A DNA stretch of 64,000 nucleotides from positions 62,001 to 126,000 of the forward strand of contig CAWADK010000005.1 of assembly GCA_963780715.1 (NCBI GenBank), written 5' to 3'. The notes under the pieces were generated by a model. It was not told the origin of the DNA, searched no databases, and worked only from the letters and a program-made list of their open reading frames with translations. The position numbers and the translations under genes are program-made. Position 1 is the first letter of the stretch, and each line of letters opens with the position of its first letter. Of this stretch, positions 40,430-49,778 are shown one piece after another. Source of the stretch: JALORV01 sp963780715 (GTDB lineage: Bacteria > Pseudomonadota > Gammaproteobacteria > Burkholderiales > Burkholderiaceae_F).

Positions 40430-41876
40430 TCACGTCGCCTCCTTCAGCCGGAACCGACGCGGACGGAACGCTCTCGAGCGCGGGTCGAAGGCCTCGCGCA
40501 CGGCGTCGGCGAACAGGTTGGCCGCGAGCACGAGCGCCAGCATGAAGGTGAACGCCGTCGCCAGGTTCCACCACACCGCCGGGTCGCGCGACATCTCGCT
40601 GCGCGCGAGGTTGATCATCGAGCCGAAGCTGGAGGAGTTCGGATCGACACCGACGCCCACATACGACAGCACGGCTTCGTACAGCACCAACGCGGAAAAA
40701 TCGAGCACCGCCACGATCAGCACCAGGTGCATGACGTTCGGCAGGATGTGCCGCCACATGATGCGGCCATGGCTGACGCCGAACGCGTGTGCCGCCTGCA
40801 CGTATTCCAGTTCGGAGATCTTCAGCGTCTCGGCGCGCAGCAGCCGGCACAGCGTCGCCCAGCCCGTGATGCCGAGGATCACGCACAGCAGGAACAACCT
40901 GAACTCGGCGCGCTCGACACCGGTCGCGAAGTTCTCCGCATTCCTGTCGATGTAGACGTTGATCAGCAGCACGAACGCCGCCACCAGCAGGATCGGCGGG
41001 ATCGCCGACAGGACCGTGTAGAAGTACTGGATCACGTCGTCGATCCAGCCCTTGAAATACCCTGCCAGCACGCCCAGCGCGATCGCGAAAGGAAGGGTGG
41101 CGATCGTCGAAAGCGACCCGATGACGACCGCCGTGCGGATGCTCTTCAGTGCCTGGTACAGCACGTCATTGCCGGTGCGGTCAGTGCCGAAGGGATGGTA
41201 GTAGGGCCAGATTGCCACCAGCCAGCCGATCACCACCGCGATCGCCGAGGCCGTGAGGAGGATCGAGCGCCACGGAACCTCGGTTTCGCCGCGCGCCATC
41301 TCGGCGAGCGTCGTCCGCCAACCGCCTGCCGCGCGCCCGCGGACGAGCGCCACGGCGAGGACCATCAGTCCTGCGAACGCGAGCCCACCCGTCATGCCCT
41401 GCAGCGAACGCGTGCGCAGATCCGATCGCCACTCCTGCGCCGGGTCTTCCAGGTGCGCGCCGCCGAATGCGAGGCGCGGAGTACTGGCGCACCTCGCGGC
41501 CGTCGATCACCGCCGTTTCCCGCTGGAACGACCAGTACGCGAGCGGCACCGAGTAGGTCTTCTCGCGTGCCTCGATGGCGTGCCTGAGCAGCACGTCGAG
41601 CAGCGACAGAGTCCGGGTCGCATACGCGGCCGAAGCATCGGGCGCGGCGCCTGGCGCCGCGGCCAGCCGCGGCCGGAAGTGGACGGAATCGAGCAGCGCC
41701 AGACCGATGAAGACCGCCAGCACGACGGCGGCCGACATCGCCGGCGCGTCGCGCAGCACATGGCGCCAGGTGGCGCGCAGGTTCGGGTTGCGGCGGACGT
41801 GGATCGCGTAGGCGACGACCGTCGCGACGACGAGCCACAGCACGAGGTCGGTCCAGAGGAAGACGAACATGGGCAT
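40430..41876 (-). CDS. yejE: Peptide ABC transporter permease YejE (one +1 frameshift)
   Basis: About 481 residues. The N-terminal part (MPMFVFLWTDLVLWLVVATVV to REVRQYS) and the C-terminal permease (from RLAFGGAHLEDP, with DRTGNDVLYQALKSIRTAV and the EAA-loop YVQAAHAFGVSHGRIMWRHI) are in different frames that meet at about 41480. The length is consistent with a one-base insertion. The domain before the DppC-type core is long, as expected for YejE. It starts immediately after the yejB stop. Confidence 0.88.
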
Positions 41877-42854
41877 CTAGGCCAACCTGACGCGGGGATC
41901 GACGAATGTGTAGGCGATGTCGGTCGCGAGATAAGCGAGGATGTAGAGCAGCGATCCGAGGAACACCATCGTGTGCACGATCGCGAAGTCCTGTCCCGCG
42001 ATCGCCTCGACGACGTAGGTGCCGAGCCCCGGGATGCCGAAGAACGACTCGAAGACGATCGAGCCGAGGAACGCGTAGGGCAGCAGCGCGCCGACGTGCG
42101 TCAGGATCGGCAGCCACGCGTTGCGCAGCACGTGGCCGAAGAGCACCGCGGGCTCCGCCAGCCCCTTGGAGCGCGCGGTACGGACGTAGTCCTTGCTCGC
42201 CTCCTCCAGCAGCATCGCGCGGAAGAGCCGCGCCTCGGAGCCAAGCTGGAACACGATGCCGACCACGATCGGCAGCGCGAGGAATTTGAAAAGATCGAGC
42301 CCCGGCACGAAGCCCGACAGCGGCACGAGCTTCAGCGTCTTGCCGAAGAACCACTGCGCCATGATGATGTAGAAGAGGCTCGAGATCGACATCATGACGA
42401 CGCACACGACCGTGCCCCAGAAGTCGAGGTAGCTCGCCCGGAAGAACACCAGCAGCAGCGAGAACGTGATGCCCGAAAAGAGTGTCAGCAGCAGCATCGG
42501 CCCCGCCAGCGCGAGGCTCGCCGGGATCCGCGTCGCGATCTCGTGCGCGATGTCGCGGCCGCTGTCACTGGTGCCGAACTCGAGCGTGAAGAGCTTCAGC
42601 GAGCGGTCGTAGAAGATCGTCTTGCGGAAGCGGTCGAGGCCTTCTGCTTTCGGGTTGAACCACAGCGGCTTGTCGTAGCCGCGCTCGGCCTTCCACTTCT
42701 CGATCGCGTCCTGCGATACGCGCTTGGCACCGATGTTGAGCCGCGCGATGTTGTCGGGCGAGTTGACGGCGAAGAACAGCGTGAAGGTCAGCAGGTTGAC
42801 GCCGACCAGTATCAGCACCGCATAACCGATGCGGCGGACGATGTAGTTCAGCAC
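41877..42854 (-). CDS. yejB: Peptide ABC transporter permease YejB
   Basis: A 325-residue DppB/OppB-type permease. It opens MLNYIVRRIGYAVLILVGVN, carries the EAA-type loop DYVRTARSKGLAEPAVLFGHVLRNAWLP split by the usual glycine, and ends YTFVDPRVRLA. It overlaps the 3' end of yejA by 7 nt, implying coupling. Confidence 0.93.
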   Translation of the reverse strand: MLNYIVRRIGYAVLILVGVNLLTFTLFFAVNSPDNIARLNIGAKRVSQDAIEKWKAERGYDKPLWFNPKAEGLDRFRKTIFYDRSLKLFTLEFGTSDSGRDIAHEIATRIPASLALAGPMLLLTLFSGITFSLLLVFFRASYLDFWGTVVCVVMMSISSLFYIIMAQWFFGKTLKLVPLSGFVPGLDLFKFLALPIVVGIVFQLGSEARLFRAMLLEEASKDYVRTARSKGLAEPAVLFGHVLRNAWLPILTHVGALLPYAFLGSIVFESFFGIPGLGTYVVEAIAGQDFAIVHTMVFLGSLLYILAYLATDIAYTFVDPRVRLA

Positions 42855-45121
42855 GCGCGGCCCCGCACGGCGCCGACCCTCATTGGCCCGCTCTTCGCGA
42901 CAGCAAGCGTGCGGCCCGCGGTTTCCCGCTCACGACGCTTCCAGCTGCGATACGCCGGCACGATCGCGGCGATGATCGCGAGGACGATCAGCACGACCGG
43001 CCACCAGATCGGGCGGTTCCACTCGGCGATCCTCGCGGCCCGCAGTTCGGGGTCGACCTTCATGTACATCAGGCGGTCATTGGCCAGCGGCGCCGGCTTC
43101 ACGTTGCCGACCCAGCCGTGGTGCACCGAGCCCGCATACGGGTTGTAGCCGAAGGCCCACGGCGCGTCCTTCTGCACGATGGCGATCATCTGGTCGACGA
43201 CCTGCTGCTTGCGCGGAACGTCGTCGAGGTAGCGCATTTCCTCGAACAGCTTGTCGAACTCGGCGTTCTGGTAGTTGGCCGTGTTGTTGCCGTTGCCCTG
43301 GGTCGCCGCCTGCGAGTTCGGGCCGTAGAGCAGGAACAGGAAATTCTCGGCGTCGGGGTAATCGGCGAACCAGCCCCACCAGAAGATCTGCAGGCTGCCC
43401 TTGTCGGCCTTGTCCTGGAAGCGGTTGTAGTCGGTCGCGCGCAGTTCGAGCTGAACGCCGATCTTGGCGAACTGCTTCACCATCCAGTCCACTTCGGCCT
43501 TCAGTTCCGGCGTCAGCGCGCGCTGGTAGTCGTAGTTGAGCACCAGCGGCTGCCCGGTCTTCGCGTCTCTGCCGTCGGGGTAGCCGGCCTCGGCCAGCAA
43601 CCGCTTCGCTTCCTCGATCGACTTGCGCTTGGGCTTGCCATCGACGATGTCGTACACGGTGCGGTTAATCGCCTCCGGCCGGTACGAAAAGACTCCCGGC
43701 GGCACGGCGCTCATGGCCGGCTCGCCGGCCGCCTTGCTCTCGAAGACGCGAACGTACTCTTCCCAGTCGATCGCGATCGACAGCGCCTGGCGCAGTTTGC
43801 GGTTGCGCTCCTGTTCCTCGGGCGTCTTGCCCTTGCCGACGACAGGATCCCACCAGTTGAAGCCGAGGTACCAGTTGGAGATCTCGAGCGTCTTGGGCAT
43901 CTGGATGCCGCGCTCGCGGAAGAGCTGCGCGACCTTCTCCGAGTTCTTGACGTCGTAGTCCATGTCGAGCAGCCAGTCGAAGCGCGAGATCTCCGGGTTG
44001 TCGTAGTAGCCCTGCATGAACTTGGTCTTGTGCGGAATGCGTTCCTTCTCGATCGAGAAGACCACCTTGTCGATGAAGGGCATCGGCTTGCCGCAGTCGG
44101 CGAGCAGGCCGGCCGCCTTGTCGGCTGCTTCGCCTTCGCACGGATAGGGCTCCCCGCGGAAGTTCGGGTTGCGCGAAAGCACGTGCCGGCGGTTTTCCTG
44201 GTACTCGGTCAGCATGTACGGGCCGGTACCGACGGGCCAGTAGTTCATGCTGAGGTTGCGCTCCGCCATGCCGGGCTGCGCGTAGAACTTGTCGACCTCC
44301 CACGGCACCGGGGAGAAGAAGCTCATCGTCAGCCAGTACTTGAACTGCGGGTACTTGCCGTCCAGCCGTATGCGCAACGTGTGATCGTCGATCGCTTCGA
44401 CACCCGCCAGCGGGAACTGCCGGAAGTCGAGAAACGGCAGGTTGCGGTCCGTCAGTGGCTTGCCGTTACGCAGCTTCTCGTCTTCCTTCGATATGAGTAC
44501 ACCGTAGTCCTTTAGGCCTTTGATGTGCTCGGCCATCGGCGAGAACGACGGCGACTTGATGCGCGTCGTGGCGAGTCGCTTGATGCCGTAGACATAGTCG
44601 TGCGCCGTCAGTTCGCGCGTGCCCCGGTGCTCGAAGTCGAACGGCGTGCGCTTGTCGCCGAGTTCCTCCGGCGTCAGCGCGTGGTAGCGCAGGTTGCCGG
44701 CCTCGTCCTTCGCAAAGGCGGGATGCGGCGCATACAGGATGCCCTTCCTGAGCCTGATGTCGTAGACCGACTCCGCGATCTGGTCACCGGGCGCATCGGC
44801 CGGCAACTCGCGGCCGTCCTTGCCGTAGTAGCGCGGCGTGGCGACCGCCTCCGCGGCGCGCGGCGCGACTTCGTACGGCCGCTTCAGGTAGTGGAAGCGG
44901 TACAGCGGCTCGTAGATCGCGTAGGTGTACGGAGTCTCGTCCAGTGAATACGAGGCCGTGGGATCGAGGTACTTGGGCGACCGCTCCTGGAAGGCCGTGA
45001 AGAACGTGTTGGTCTTCTCGGCACCGCTCGCGTGGGGGCTGTTGGTGATGCGATCGCACCCGGCGAGCAGCACGGCACCTGAGGCCAATGTCACGGCGAT
45101 CAAGCCGCGAACGACATCCAT
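42848..45121 (-). CDS. yejA: Peptide-binding lipoprotein of the YejA/DppA type with a C-terminal membrane helix
   Basis: 757 residues. Signal peptide with lipobox LLAGC; SBP_bac_5 domain (YEPLYRFHYLKRPYEV; WPVGTGPYMLTEYQENRRHV; RQALSIAIDWEEYVRVFESK). Unlike E. coli YejA it ends with a hydrophobic helix (WWPVVLIVLAIIAAIVPAY) and a basic tail, so it appears fixed in the membrane at both ends. ATG at 45121 is preceded by GGAGGAACC. Likely binds oligopeptides. Confidence 0.88.
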   Translation of the reverse strand: MDVVRGLIAVTLASGAVLLAGCDRITNSPHASGAEKTNTFFTAFQERSPKYLDPTASYSLDETPYTYAIYEPLYRFHYLKRPYEVAPRAAEAVATPRYYGKDGRELPADAPGDQIAESVYDIRLRKGILYAPHPAFAKDEAGNLRYHALTPEELGDKRTPFDFEHRGTRELTAHDYVYGIKRLATTRIKSPSFSPMAEHIKGLKDYGVLISKEDEKLRNGKPLTDRNLPFLDFRQFPLAGVEAIDDHTLRIRLDGKYPQFKYWLTMSFFSPVPWEVDKFYAQPGMAERNLSMNYWPVGTGPYMLTEYQENRRHVLSRNPNFRGEPYPCEGEAADKAAGLLADCGKPMPFIDKVVFSIEKERIPHKTKFMQGYYDNPEISRFDWLLDMDYDVKNSEKVAQLFRERGIQMPKTLEISNWYLGFNWWDPVVGKGKTPEEQERNRKLRQALSIAIDWEEYVRVFESKAAGEPAMSAVPPGVFSYRPEAINRTVYDIVDGKPKRKSIEEAKRLLAEAGYPDGRDAKTGQPLVLNYDYQRALTPELKAEVDWMVKQFAKIGVQLELRATDYNRFQDKADKGSLQIFWWGWFADYPDAENFLFLLYGPNSQAATQGNGNNTANYQNAEFDKLFEEMRYLDDVPRKQQVVDQMIAIVQKDAPWAFGYNPYAGSVHHGWVGNVKPAPLANDRLMYMKVDPELRAARIAEWNRPIWWPVVLIVLAIIAAIVPAYRSWKRRERETAGRTLAVAKSGPMRVGAVRGRAC

Positions 45122-45246
45122 CGTGGTTCCTCCCGCGCAGTCGCGGAACGGCGGCGCAGCCTTCGTGGGGCTGGCAAAAGGCGGCGCATTGTAGTCGCCG
45201 CCAGGAGGCACCGTCTGGACCGTCCGTTCGATCATTCCTTGCCGCT

Positions 45247-45252
45247 TATACT
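45247..45252 (+). promoter_or_regulatory. Predicted -10 box of the ybgC-tol operon
   Basis: TATACT lies 12 nt before the ybgC ATG; a clear -35 box is lacking. The predicted transcript start would be within a few bases of the ATG and no ribosome site is visible, so the mRNA could be leaderless. Confidence 0.4.
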
Positions 45253-45264
45253 GCGCCGCAGCGC

Positions 45265-45714
45265 ATGCTGAAGACTCAATCCGCCGCGACCGGCCAGCCG
45301 TTCACCTGGAAAATCCGCGTCTACTACGAAGACACGGACACTGGCGGCATTGTCTACTACGCGAACTATCTCAAGTTCTTCGAGCGCGCTCGCACGGAAT
45401 GGTTGCGGGCGGCGGGCTTCGAGCAACGGCGTCTGCTCGATGAGTTCGGGCTGCAGTTCGTGGTTGCGCACATCGAGTGCAGCTACCAGCAGCCGGCCCG
45501 GCTCGACGACCTGATCGAGATCGACCTGCGGGTGGCCAGGACGGGACGCGTCTACATCGTCTTCGAGCAGGCCGCGCGGCGCGGCACCGAGCTGCTTGCG
45601 ACCGCGCGCGTGAAGGCCGCCTGCATCGACGCCCGCCGCTTCGCCCCGGCTGCCATGCCGGCCGAGATGACTGCCGCATTTCGAACCCTGCCAGGATTCA
45701 GCCCACCGCCATGA
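45265..45714 (+). CDS. ybgC: Acyl-CoA thioesterase YbgC (Tol-Pal associated)
   Basis: A 149-residue hotdog thioesterase. The active-site block YYEDTDTGGIVYYANYLKFFERARTEWL has the catalytic Asp. It is linked to the Tol-Pal complex and phospholipid metabolism. ATG at 45265 is the first start that does not add an unrelated Arg/Ser-rich extension. Its TGA overlaps the tolQ ATG (ATGA). Divergent from yejA. Confidence 0.94.
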   Translation: MLKTQSAATGQPFTWKIRVYYEDTDTGGIVYYANYLKFFERARTEWLRAAGFEQRRLLDEFGLQFVVAHIECSYQQPARLDDLIEIDLRVARTGRVYIVFEQAARRGTELLATARVKAACIDARRFAPAAMPAEMTAAFRTLPGFSPPP

Positions 45715-46382
45715 CCGCTGCCACTGACCTTTCGATCCTCTCGCTGATGACCAAGGCCACGCTGGTCGTTCAGCTTGTGATGCTGCTGCTGGCCGTTCTG
45801 TCGATCGCCTCCTGGACCGCGATCTTCCAGAAGGGTTTCGCGATCAAGCGTGCCAAGCGCGAGACCGAGAACTTCGAAGGACAGTTCTGGAGCGGCGCCG
45901 AGCTTTCCCAGCTCTACCAGAAGGCGTCGAACCCGCGTCACCGCACCGGCGCGCTCGAACGCATCTTCGAGGCCGGCATGAGCGAGTTCCTGAAGCTGCG
46001 GGGCCGGGGCGATGCGCAGGCCACGCTCGACGGCGCGCGCCGCGCCATGCGCGCGTCGTACCAGCGCGAGATGGACGGGCTCGAATCGCGCCTCAACTTC
46101 CTCGCCTCGGTCGGCTCGGTCAGCCCGTACATCGGCCTGTTCGGCACCGTGTGGGGAATCATGCACGCGTTCACCGGTCTATCGAATCTGCAGCAGGCCA
46201 ATCTCGCGAGCGTGGCACCCGGCATCGCCGAGGCGCTGGTCGCCACCGCGATCGGCCTGTTCGCGGCGATCCCTGCGGTGGTCGCCTACAACCGTTTCGC
46301 CAACGACATCGACCGACTCGCCAACCGCTTCGAGAGCTTCATGGAAGAGTTCCTGAACATCCTGCAGCGGCAGAGGTCGTAG
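45711..46382 (+). CDS. tolQ: Tol-Pal system proton channel protein TolQ
   Basis: 223 residues, three membrane helices. Core block LASVGSVSPYIGLFGTVWGIMHAF; third helix EALVATAIGLFAAIPAVVAY. Forms the inner-membrane motor with TolR to drive TolA during cell division. Translation is coupled to ybgC through ATGA. Confidence 0.95.
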   Translation: MTAATDLSILSLMTKATLVVQLVMLLLAVLSIASWTAIFQKGFAIKRAKRETENFEGQFWSGAELSQLYQKASNPRHRTGALERIFEAGMSEFLKLRGRGDAQATLDGARRAMRASYQREMDGLESRLNFLASVGSVSPYIGLFGTVWGIMHAFTGLSNLQQANLASVAPGIAEALVATAIGLFAAIPAVVAYNRFANDIDRLANRFESFMEEFLNILQRQRS

Positions 46383-46386
46383 CGCC

Positions 46387-46809
46387 ATGGCCCTGGTCGC
46401 GCGCCGCGGCGGTCGCCGCCGCCGCATGATGGCGGACATCAACGTCGTCCCCTACGTCGACGTGATGCTGGTGCTGGTCGTGATCCTGATGGTCGCCGCG
46501 CCGTTCGTGAATCCCGAGCGTCGTCGACCTGCCGTCGTGGCTAAGGCCGGCCAGCAGAAGGACATCCCGGTACGCGTCGTCGTGCGATCCGACGGACGCG
46601 TGTCGATCCTCGAGCAGGGCAAGGGCGAGACACCGGTGGCGTCGGGACAGTTGATCGCATCGGTGCGGTCGCGGCAGAAGAACTCCGGCACACCGGTGGT
46701 CATCGAGGCCGACGCGAAGGTCCAGTACAAGTCCGTCGTCGACGTGATGCGCGATCTGCAGAAGGCAGGCATCGAGCGCGTCGGGCTGTCGGTCCAGCTC
46801 GCCCAATGA
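46387..46809 (+). CDS. tolR: Tol-Pal system protein TolR
   Basis: 140 residues. Basic N-terminus (ARRGGRRRRMMADIN), then a single helix with the key aspartate (VPYVDVMLVLVVILMVAAPF), then a periplasmic domain. It sits 4 nt after tolQ and overlaps the tolA start by 4 nt (ATGA). Confidence 0.95.
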   Translation: MALVARRGGRRRRMMADINVVPYVDVMLVLVVILMVAAPFVNPERRRPAVVAKAGQQKDIPVRVVVRSDGRVSILEQGKGETPVASGQLIASVRSRQKNSGTPVVIEADAKVQYKSVVDVMRDLQKAGIERVGLSVQLAQ

Positions 46810-47654
46810 CGGTCGCCGCGCCCCGCGTCCTGCGTCATCGCTGGCACGCGCCGGAGAGAGGTACCGGCCCGGCGTTCATGATCTCGCTGGCGGCGCACAC
46901 GATGCTGTTTCTCGCCATCGCGTTCGTCGTGCGCTGGAAGACGGAGCCGGCCGGCCCGGTCTCGGCGGAGCTTTGGGGCGGGCTGCCGCCGATGGTCGAA
47001 CCGACACCGGCCCCGCCACCGCCGCCCCCTGCGCCGGTGAAGGTCGAGCGCGCGCCCGAGCCGGAGCCCGTGAAGCCCGACATCGTCATCGAGCAGAAGA
47101 AGCCCGAGCCCAGGCCCGAGAAGAAGGCCGAACCCGTGAAGAAGGTCGAGCCGGTGAAAAAGGTCGAACCGGTGAAGAAGGCCGAACCGGACCCGAAGGT
47201 CGAGCAGCGCAGACGCGAAGACGAGGCCAAGGCGGCGAAGGCGGCTCAGGCGGCAGAAGCCGCGGCGCAGAAGCAACGGGATGCCGCGATACAGCGCGCG
47301 CTCGCCGCTGCCGGCGGATCCGCCACGAACCCCGCGTCCGGCGGCGTGGCGGCGGGCAGCCCGGGCCTTTCGGACAGCTACAAGGGCCAGGTGGTGAGCT
47401 GCATACGCCCGCACGTCGTGTTCAGTGTCCCGGAGGGACTGCGGCCCAGGCAACATGTGGCCGAGTTCGAGGTGCAACTCCTGCCGTCCGGGGAACAGGT
47501 GGGCGCACCGAGGCTGGTGAGCGCGAGCGGCCTGCCCGCCTATGACCAGGCCGTCGAGCGCGCGATCCGGCGCTGCGACCCGTTCCCGCGTCCGCGTGAG
47601 GGCTCGATGCCCCGCTCCGTCAGGCTCGCCTTCGATCCCGTGGAACTGCGCTAG
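46806..47654 (+). CDS. tolA: Tol-Pal system periplasm-spanning protein TolA
   Basis: 282 residues. One N-terminal helix (FMISLAAHTMLFLAIAFVV). The rod domain begins with a Pro-rich stretch, then repeated EPVKKV units (about residues 107-128), then an Ala/Lys/Glu coiled coil. The C-terminal TonB-like domain (VVSCIRPHVVFSVPEG; AIRRCDPFPRP) contacts TolB and Pal. Shorter than E. coli TolA through a shorter rod. Confidence 0.93.
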   Translation: MTVAAPRVLRHRWHAPERGTGPAFMISLAAHTMLFLAIAFVVRWKTEPAGPVSAELWGGLPPMVEPTPAPPPPPPAPVKVERAPEPEPVKPDIVIEQKKPEPRPEKKAEPVKKVEPVKKVEPVKKAEPDPKVEQRRREDEAKAAKAAQAAEAAAQKQRDAAIQRALAAAGGSATNPASGGVAAGSPGLSDSYKGQVVSCIRPHVVFSVPEGLRPRQHVAEFEVQLLPSGEQVGAPRLVSASGLPAYDQAVERAIRRCDPFPRPREGSMPRSVRLAFDPVELR

Positions 47655-47724
47655 CACGGCAAGCCGCGCAACCCCTTCGTTCGTCGTCGCGCGTTTCTGT
47701 GAACGTGACGCGCGCGGCGCTGTC

Positions 47725-47730
47725 TATACT
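47725..47730 (+). promoter_or_regulatory. Possible -10 box of an internal tolB promoter
   Basis: TATACT lies 17 nt before the tolB ATG in the 93-nt tolA-tolB gap, the only large gap in ybgC-tolQRAB. The -35 region is weak. It may let tolB-pal-cpoB be transcribed on their own. Confidence 0.4.
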
Positions 47731-47747
47731 CGCTCTCAGCCAGTCGA

Positions 47748-49043
47748 ATGAATAAATCCAGAAACGCCACATCGCGCACCGCCCGCCGCAGCTTCTGCGG
47801 TGCGCTCGCCCTGATGCCACTCGCCGCTCGCGCGCAATTGCGCGTCGAGATCACCGGCGTCGGCAGTCAGCAGTTCCCGATCGCCGTCGCGCCGTTCGCC
47901 GTTGAAGGTGCCGCGCCGCAGGAGGTCGACGCCATCGTGCGGGCCGACCTGGCGCGCAGCGGACTGTTCCGCATCGTCGATGCCGGCACGCAGCCGATCG
48001 CCGACAACGCGAGCGTCAATCTGGCCGACTGGAAGACGCGGGGCGCCAACGCGCTGGTGATCGGCAGCGTGAGGCGACTGGCCGACGGCCGCTTCGACGT
48101 GCGCTTTCGCCTGCTGGATACGGTGCAACAGGCACAGCTGGACGGGCTTTCCTATGCGACGCCGGCGAACGACCTGCGGCTGACCGCGCATCGCATTGCC
48201 GACCGTATCTACGAAAAGCTGACTGGCGAGCGCGGTGTGTTCGCGACACGCATCGCGTATGTCGTCCAGACCAGCCGCGCGTCGTGGGAGTTGCACATTG
48301 CGGACGCCGATGGCGCCAATCCGCAGGCGGCACTGCGCTCGCGCGAGCCGATCATCTCGCCCGCCTGGTCGCCCGACGGCGGCAGGCTGGCCTACGTGTC
48401 GTTCGAAACCGGCAAACCGGTCGTCTACGTGCATACCGTCACCACCGGCGAGCGCAAGGCAGTCGCGAACTTCCGCGGCTCGAACAGCGCGCCGGCCTGG
48501 TCGCCGGACGGCCGGACGCTCGCGGTCACGCTGACGCGCGAAGGCAATTCGCAGGTCTTCCTGATGAACGCCGATGGCTCGAATGTCCGGCGGCTGACAC
48601 AGACCACCGGCATCGATACCGAGCCGGTCTACAGCCCTGACGGCCAGTGGATCTACTTCACATCGGACCGCGGTGGAGGCCCGCAGATCTACAAGATGCC
48701 AGCCACCGGCGGCAACGCCCAGCGCGTTACGTTCAATGGCGACTACAACATCAGCCCGCGGCTCTCGCCCGACGGCAAGCTGCTGGCCTACGTCGGCCGC
48801 CGCAGCGGACGCTTCCAGGTCATGCTGCTCGATCTCGCGGGTGGCCAGGAGATCCCCGTCACCGACACGGCGCGGGATGAATCACCGAGCTTCGCCCCCA
48901 ACGGACGGCTGCTGTTGTACGCCACCGAGGTCGGCGGGCGCGGCATCCTCGCGTCCGCTTCGGTCGATGGCCGTGTACGCACACGCCTGACCGGCCCGAG
49001 CGGCGACATCCGCGAGCCGACCTGGGGTCCGTTCATCAAGTAG
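47748..49043 (+). CDS. tolB: Tol-Pal system periplasmic protein TolB
   Basis: 431 residues. The N-terminal signal contains ARRSFCGALALMPLAARAQ, which has a twin-arginine-like look. A small alpha/beta domain follows, then a six-bladed beta-propeller with repeated SPAWSPDGGRLAYVSF-type blades (APAWSPDGRTLAVTL, EPVYSPDGQWIYFTS, SPRLSPDGKLLAYVG). Bridges Pal and TolA. Followed by pal after 21 nt. Confidence 0.95.
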   Translation: MNKSRNATSRTARRSFCGALALMPLAARAQLRVEITGVGSQQFPIAVAPFAVEGAAPQEVDAIVRADLARSGLFRIVDAGTQPIADNASVNLADWKTRGANALVIGSVRRLADGRFDVRFRLLDTVQQAQLDGLSYATPANDLRLTAHRIADRIYEKLTGERGVFATRIAYVVQTSRASWELHIADADGANPQAALRSREPIISPAWSPDGGRLAYVSFETGKPVVYVHTVTTGERKAVANFRGSNSAPAWSPDGRTLAVTLTREGNSQVFLMNADGSNVRRLTQTTGIDTEPVYSPDGQWIYFTSDRGGGPQIYKMPATGGNAQRVTFNGDYNISPRLSPDGKLLAYVGRRSGRFQVMLLDLAGGQEIPVTDTARDESPSFAPNGRLLLYATEVGGRGILASASVDGRVRTRLTGPSGDIREPTWGPFIK

Positions 49044-49064
49044 GTTTTCAAGCAAGGAGCGACG

Positions 49065-49616
49065 ATGCATCAACTCCGCAAGTTCGCACGCAGTGCCGCT
49101 GCCGCCGCGGCCGTCCTGGTACTGGTGGCCGGCTGTTCTTCTGTGAAGCTCGACGAGCAGAGCCCGGCGCCCATCACCGACGCGTCGTCGGGTGCAGGTG
49201 GAACCAAGACCGATCCGCGTGCCGTCGCACCTGTCACGGCCGCGAGCACGCAGGGGGTGGACCCGTTCACCGATCCGGCGAACCCGCTATCGAAGAAGAG
49301 CGTCTTCTTCGACTTCGACAGCTTCGTGGTCAAGACCGAGTTTCAACCGCTGGTGGAAGCCCACGGCAAGTACCTCGCCAGCAACAGCGGCCGCCGGGTG
49401 ACCGTCGAGGGCCATACCGACGAGCGCGGCGGACGCGAGTACAACCTGGCGCTGGGCCAGAAGCGGGCCGAGGCCGTCAAGCAACGGCTGATGCTGATGG
49501 GAGCGCGCGACGCGCAGGTCGAGACCGTGAGTTTCGGCAAGGAGAAGCCGCGCGCGATGGGCAGCACCGAGGAAGCGTGGGCGCAGAACCGGCGCGCGGA
49601 CATCGTTTACAAATAA
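49065..49616 (+). CDS. pal: Peptidoglycan-associated lipoprotein Pal
   Basis: 183 residues. Lipobox VLVAGCSS; C-terminal OmpA-like domain with VFFDFDSFVV and VEGHTDERGGREYNLALGQKRAEAV, including the Asp and Arg that bind the diaminopimelate peptide. Anchors the outer membrane to peptidoglycan. The two-hairpin element copy 3 begins 8 nt after its stop. Confidence 0.96.
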   Translation: MHQLRKFARSAAAAAAVLVLVAGCSSVKLDEQSPAPITDASSGAGGTKTDPRAVAPVTAASTQGVDPFTDPANPLSKKSVFFDFDSFVVKTEFQPLVEAHGKYLASNSGRRVTVEGHTDERGGREYNLALGQKRAEAVKQRLMLMGARDAQVETVSFGKEKPRAMGSTEEAWAQNRRADIVYK

Positions 49617-49624
49617 CGCTGCTC

Positions 49625-49720
49625 GTGTACGCGACGCGCGTTGCGCGTCGCACGTGCACTCGCAGCGGAATAGTTTGAAGGGCGGGCTTGGGAGCGGCCC
49701 GGCGCCCACCCTTGGTACAA
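49625..49720 (+). repeat. Two-hairpin intergenic element, copy 3 (pal-cpoB)
   Basis: GTGTAC, inner stem GCGACGCGC/GCGCGTCGC with loop GTT, AC, GTGCAC; then hairpin 2, AAGGGCGGGC against GCCCACCCTT (one C-A mismatch) around TTGGGAGCGGCCCGGC, ending GGTACAA. It starts 8 nt after the pal stop and ends 58 nt before cpoB. Confidence 0.88.
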
Positions 49721-49778
49721 CTGCACGCGGGGTCGTTCCACGGTCGCCGCGCCGGACTGGTCGAATCCATTGGAAATC

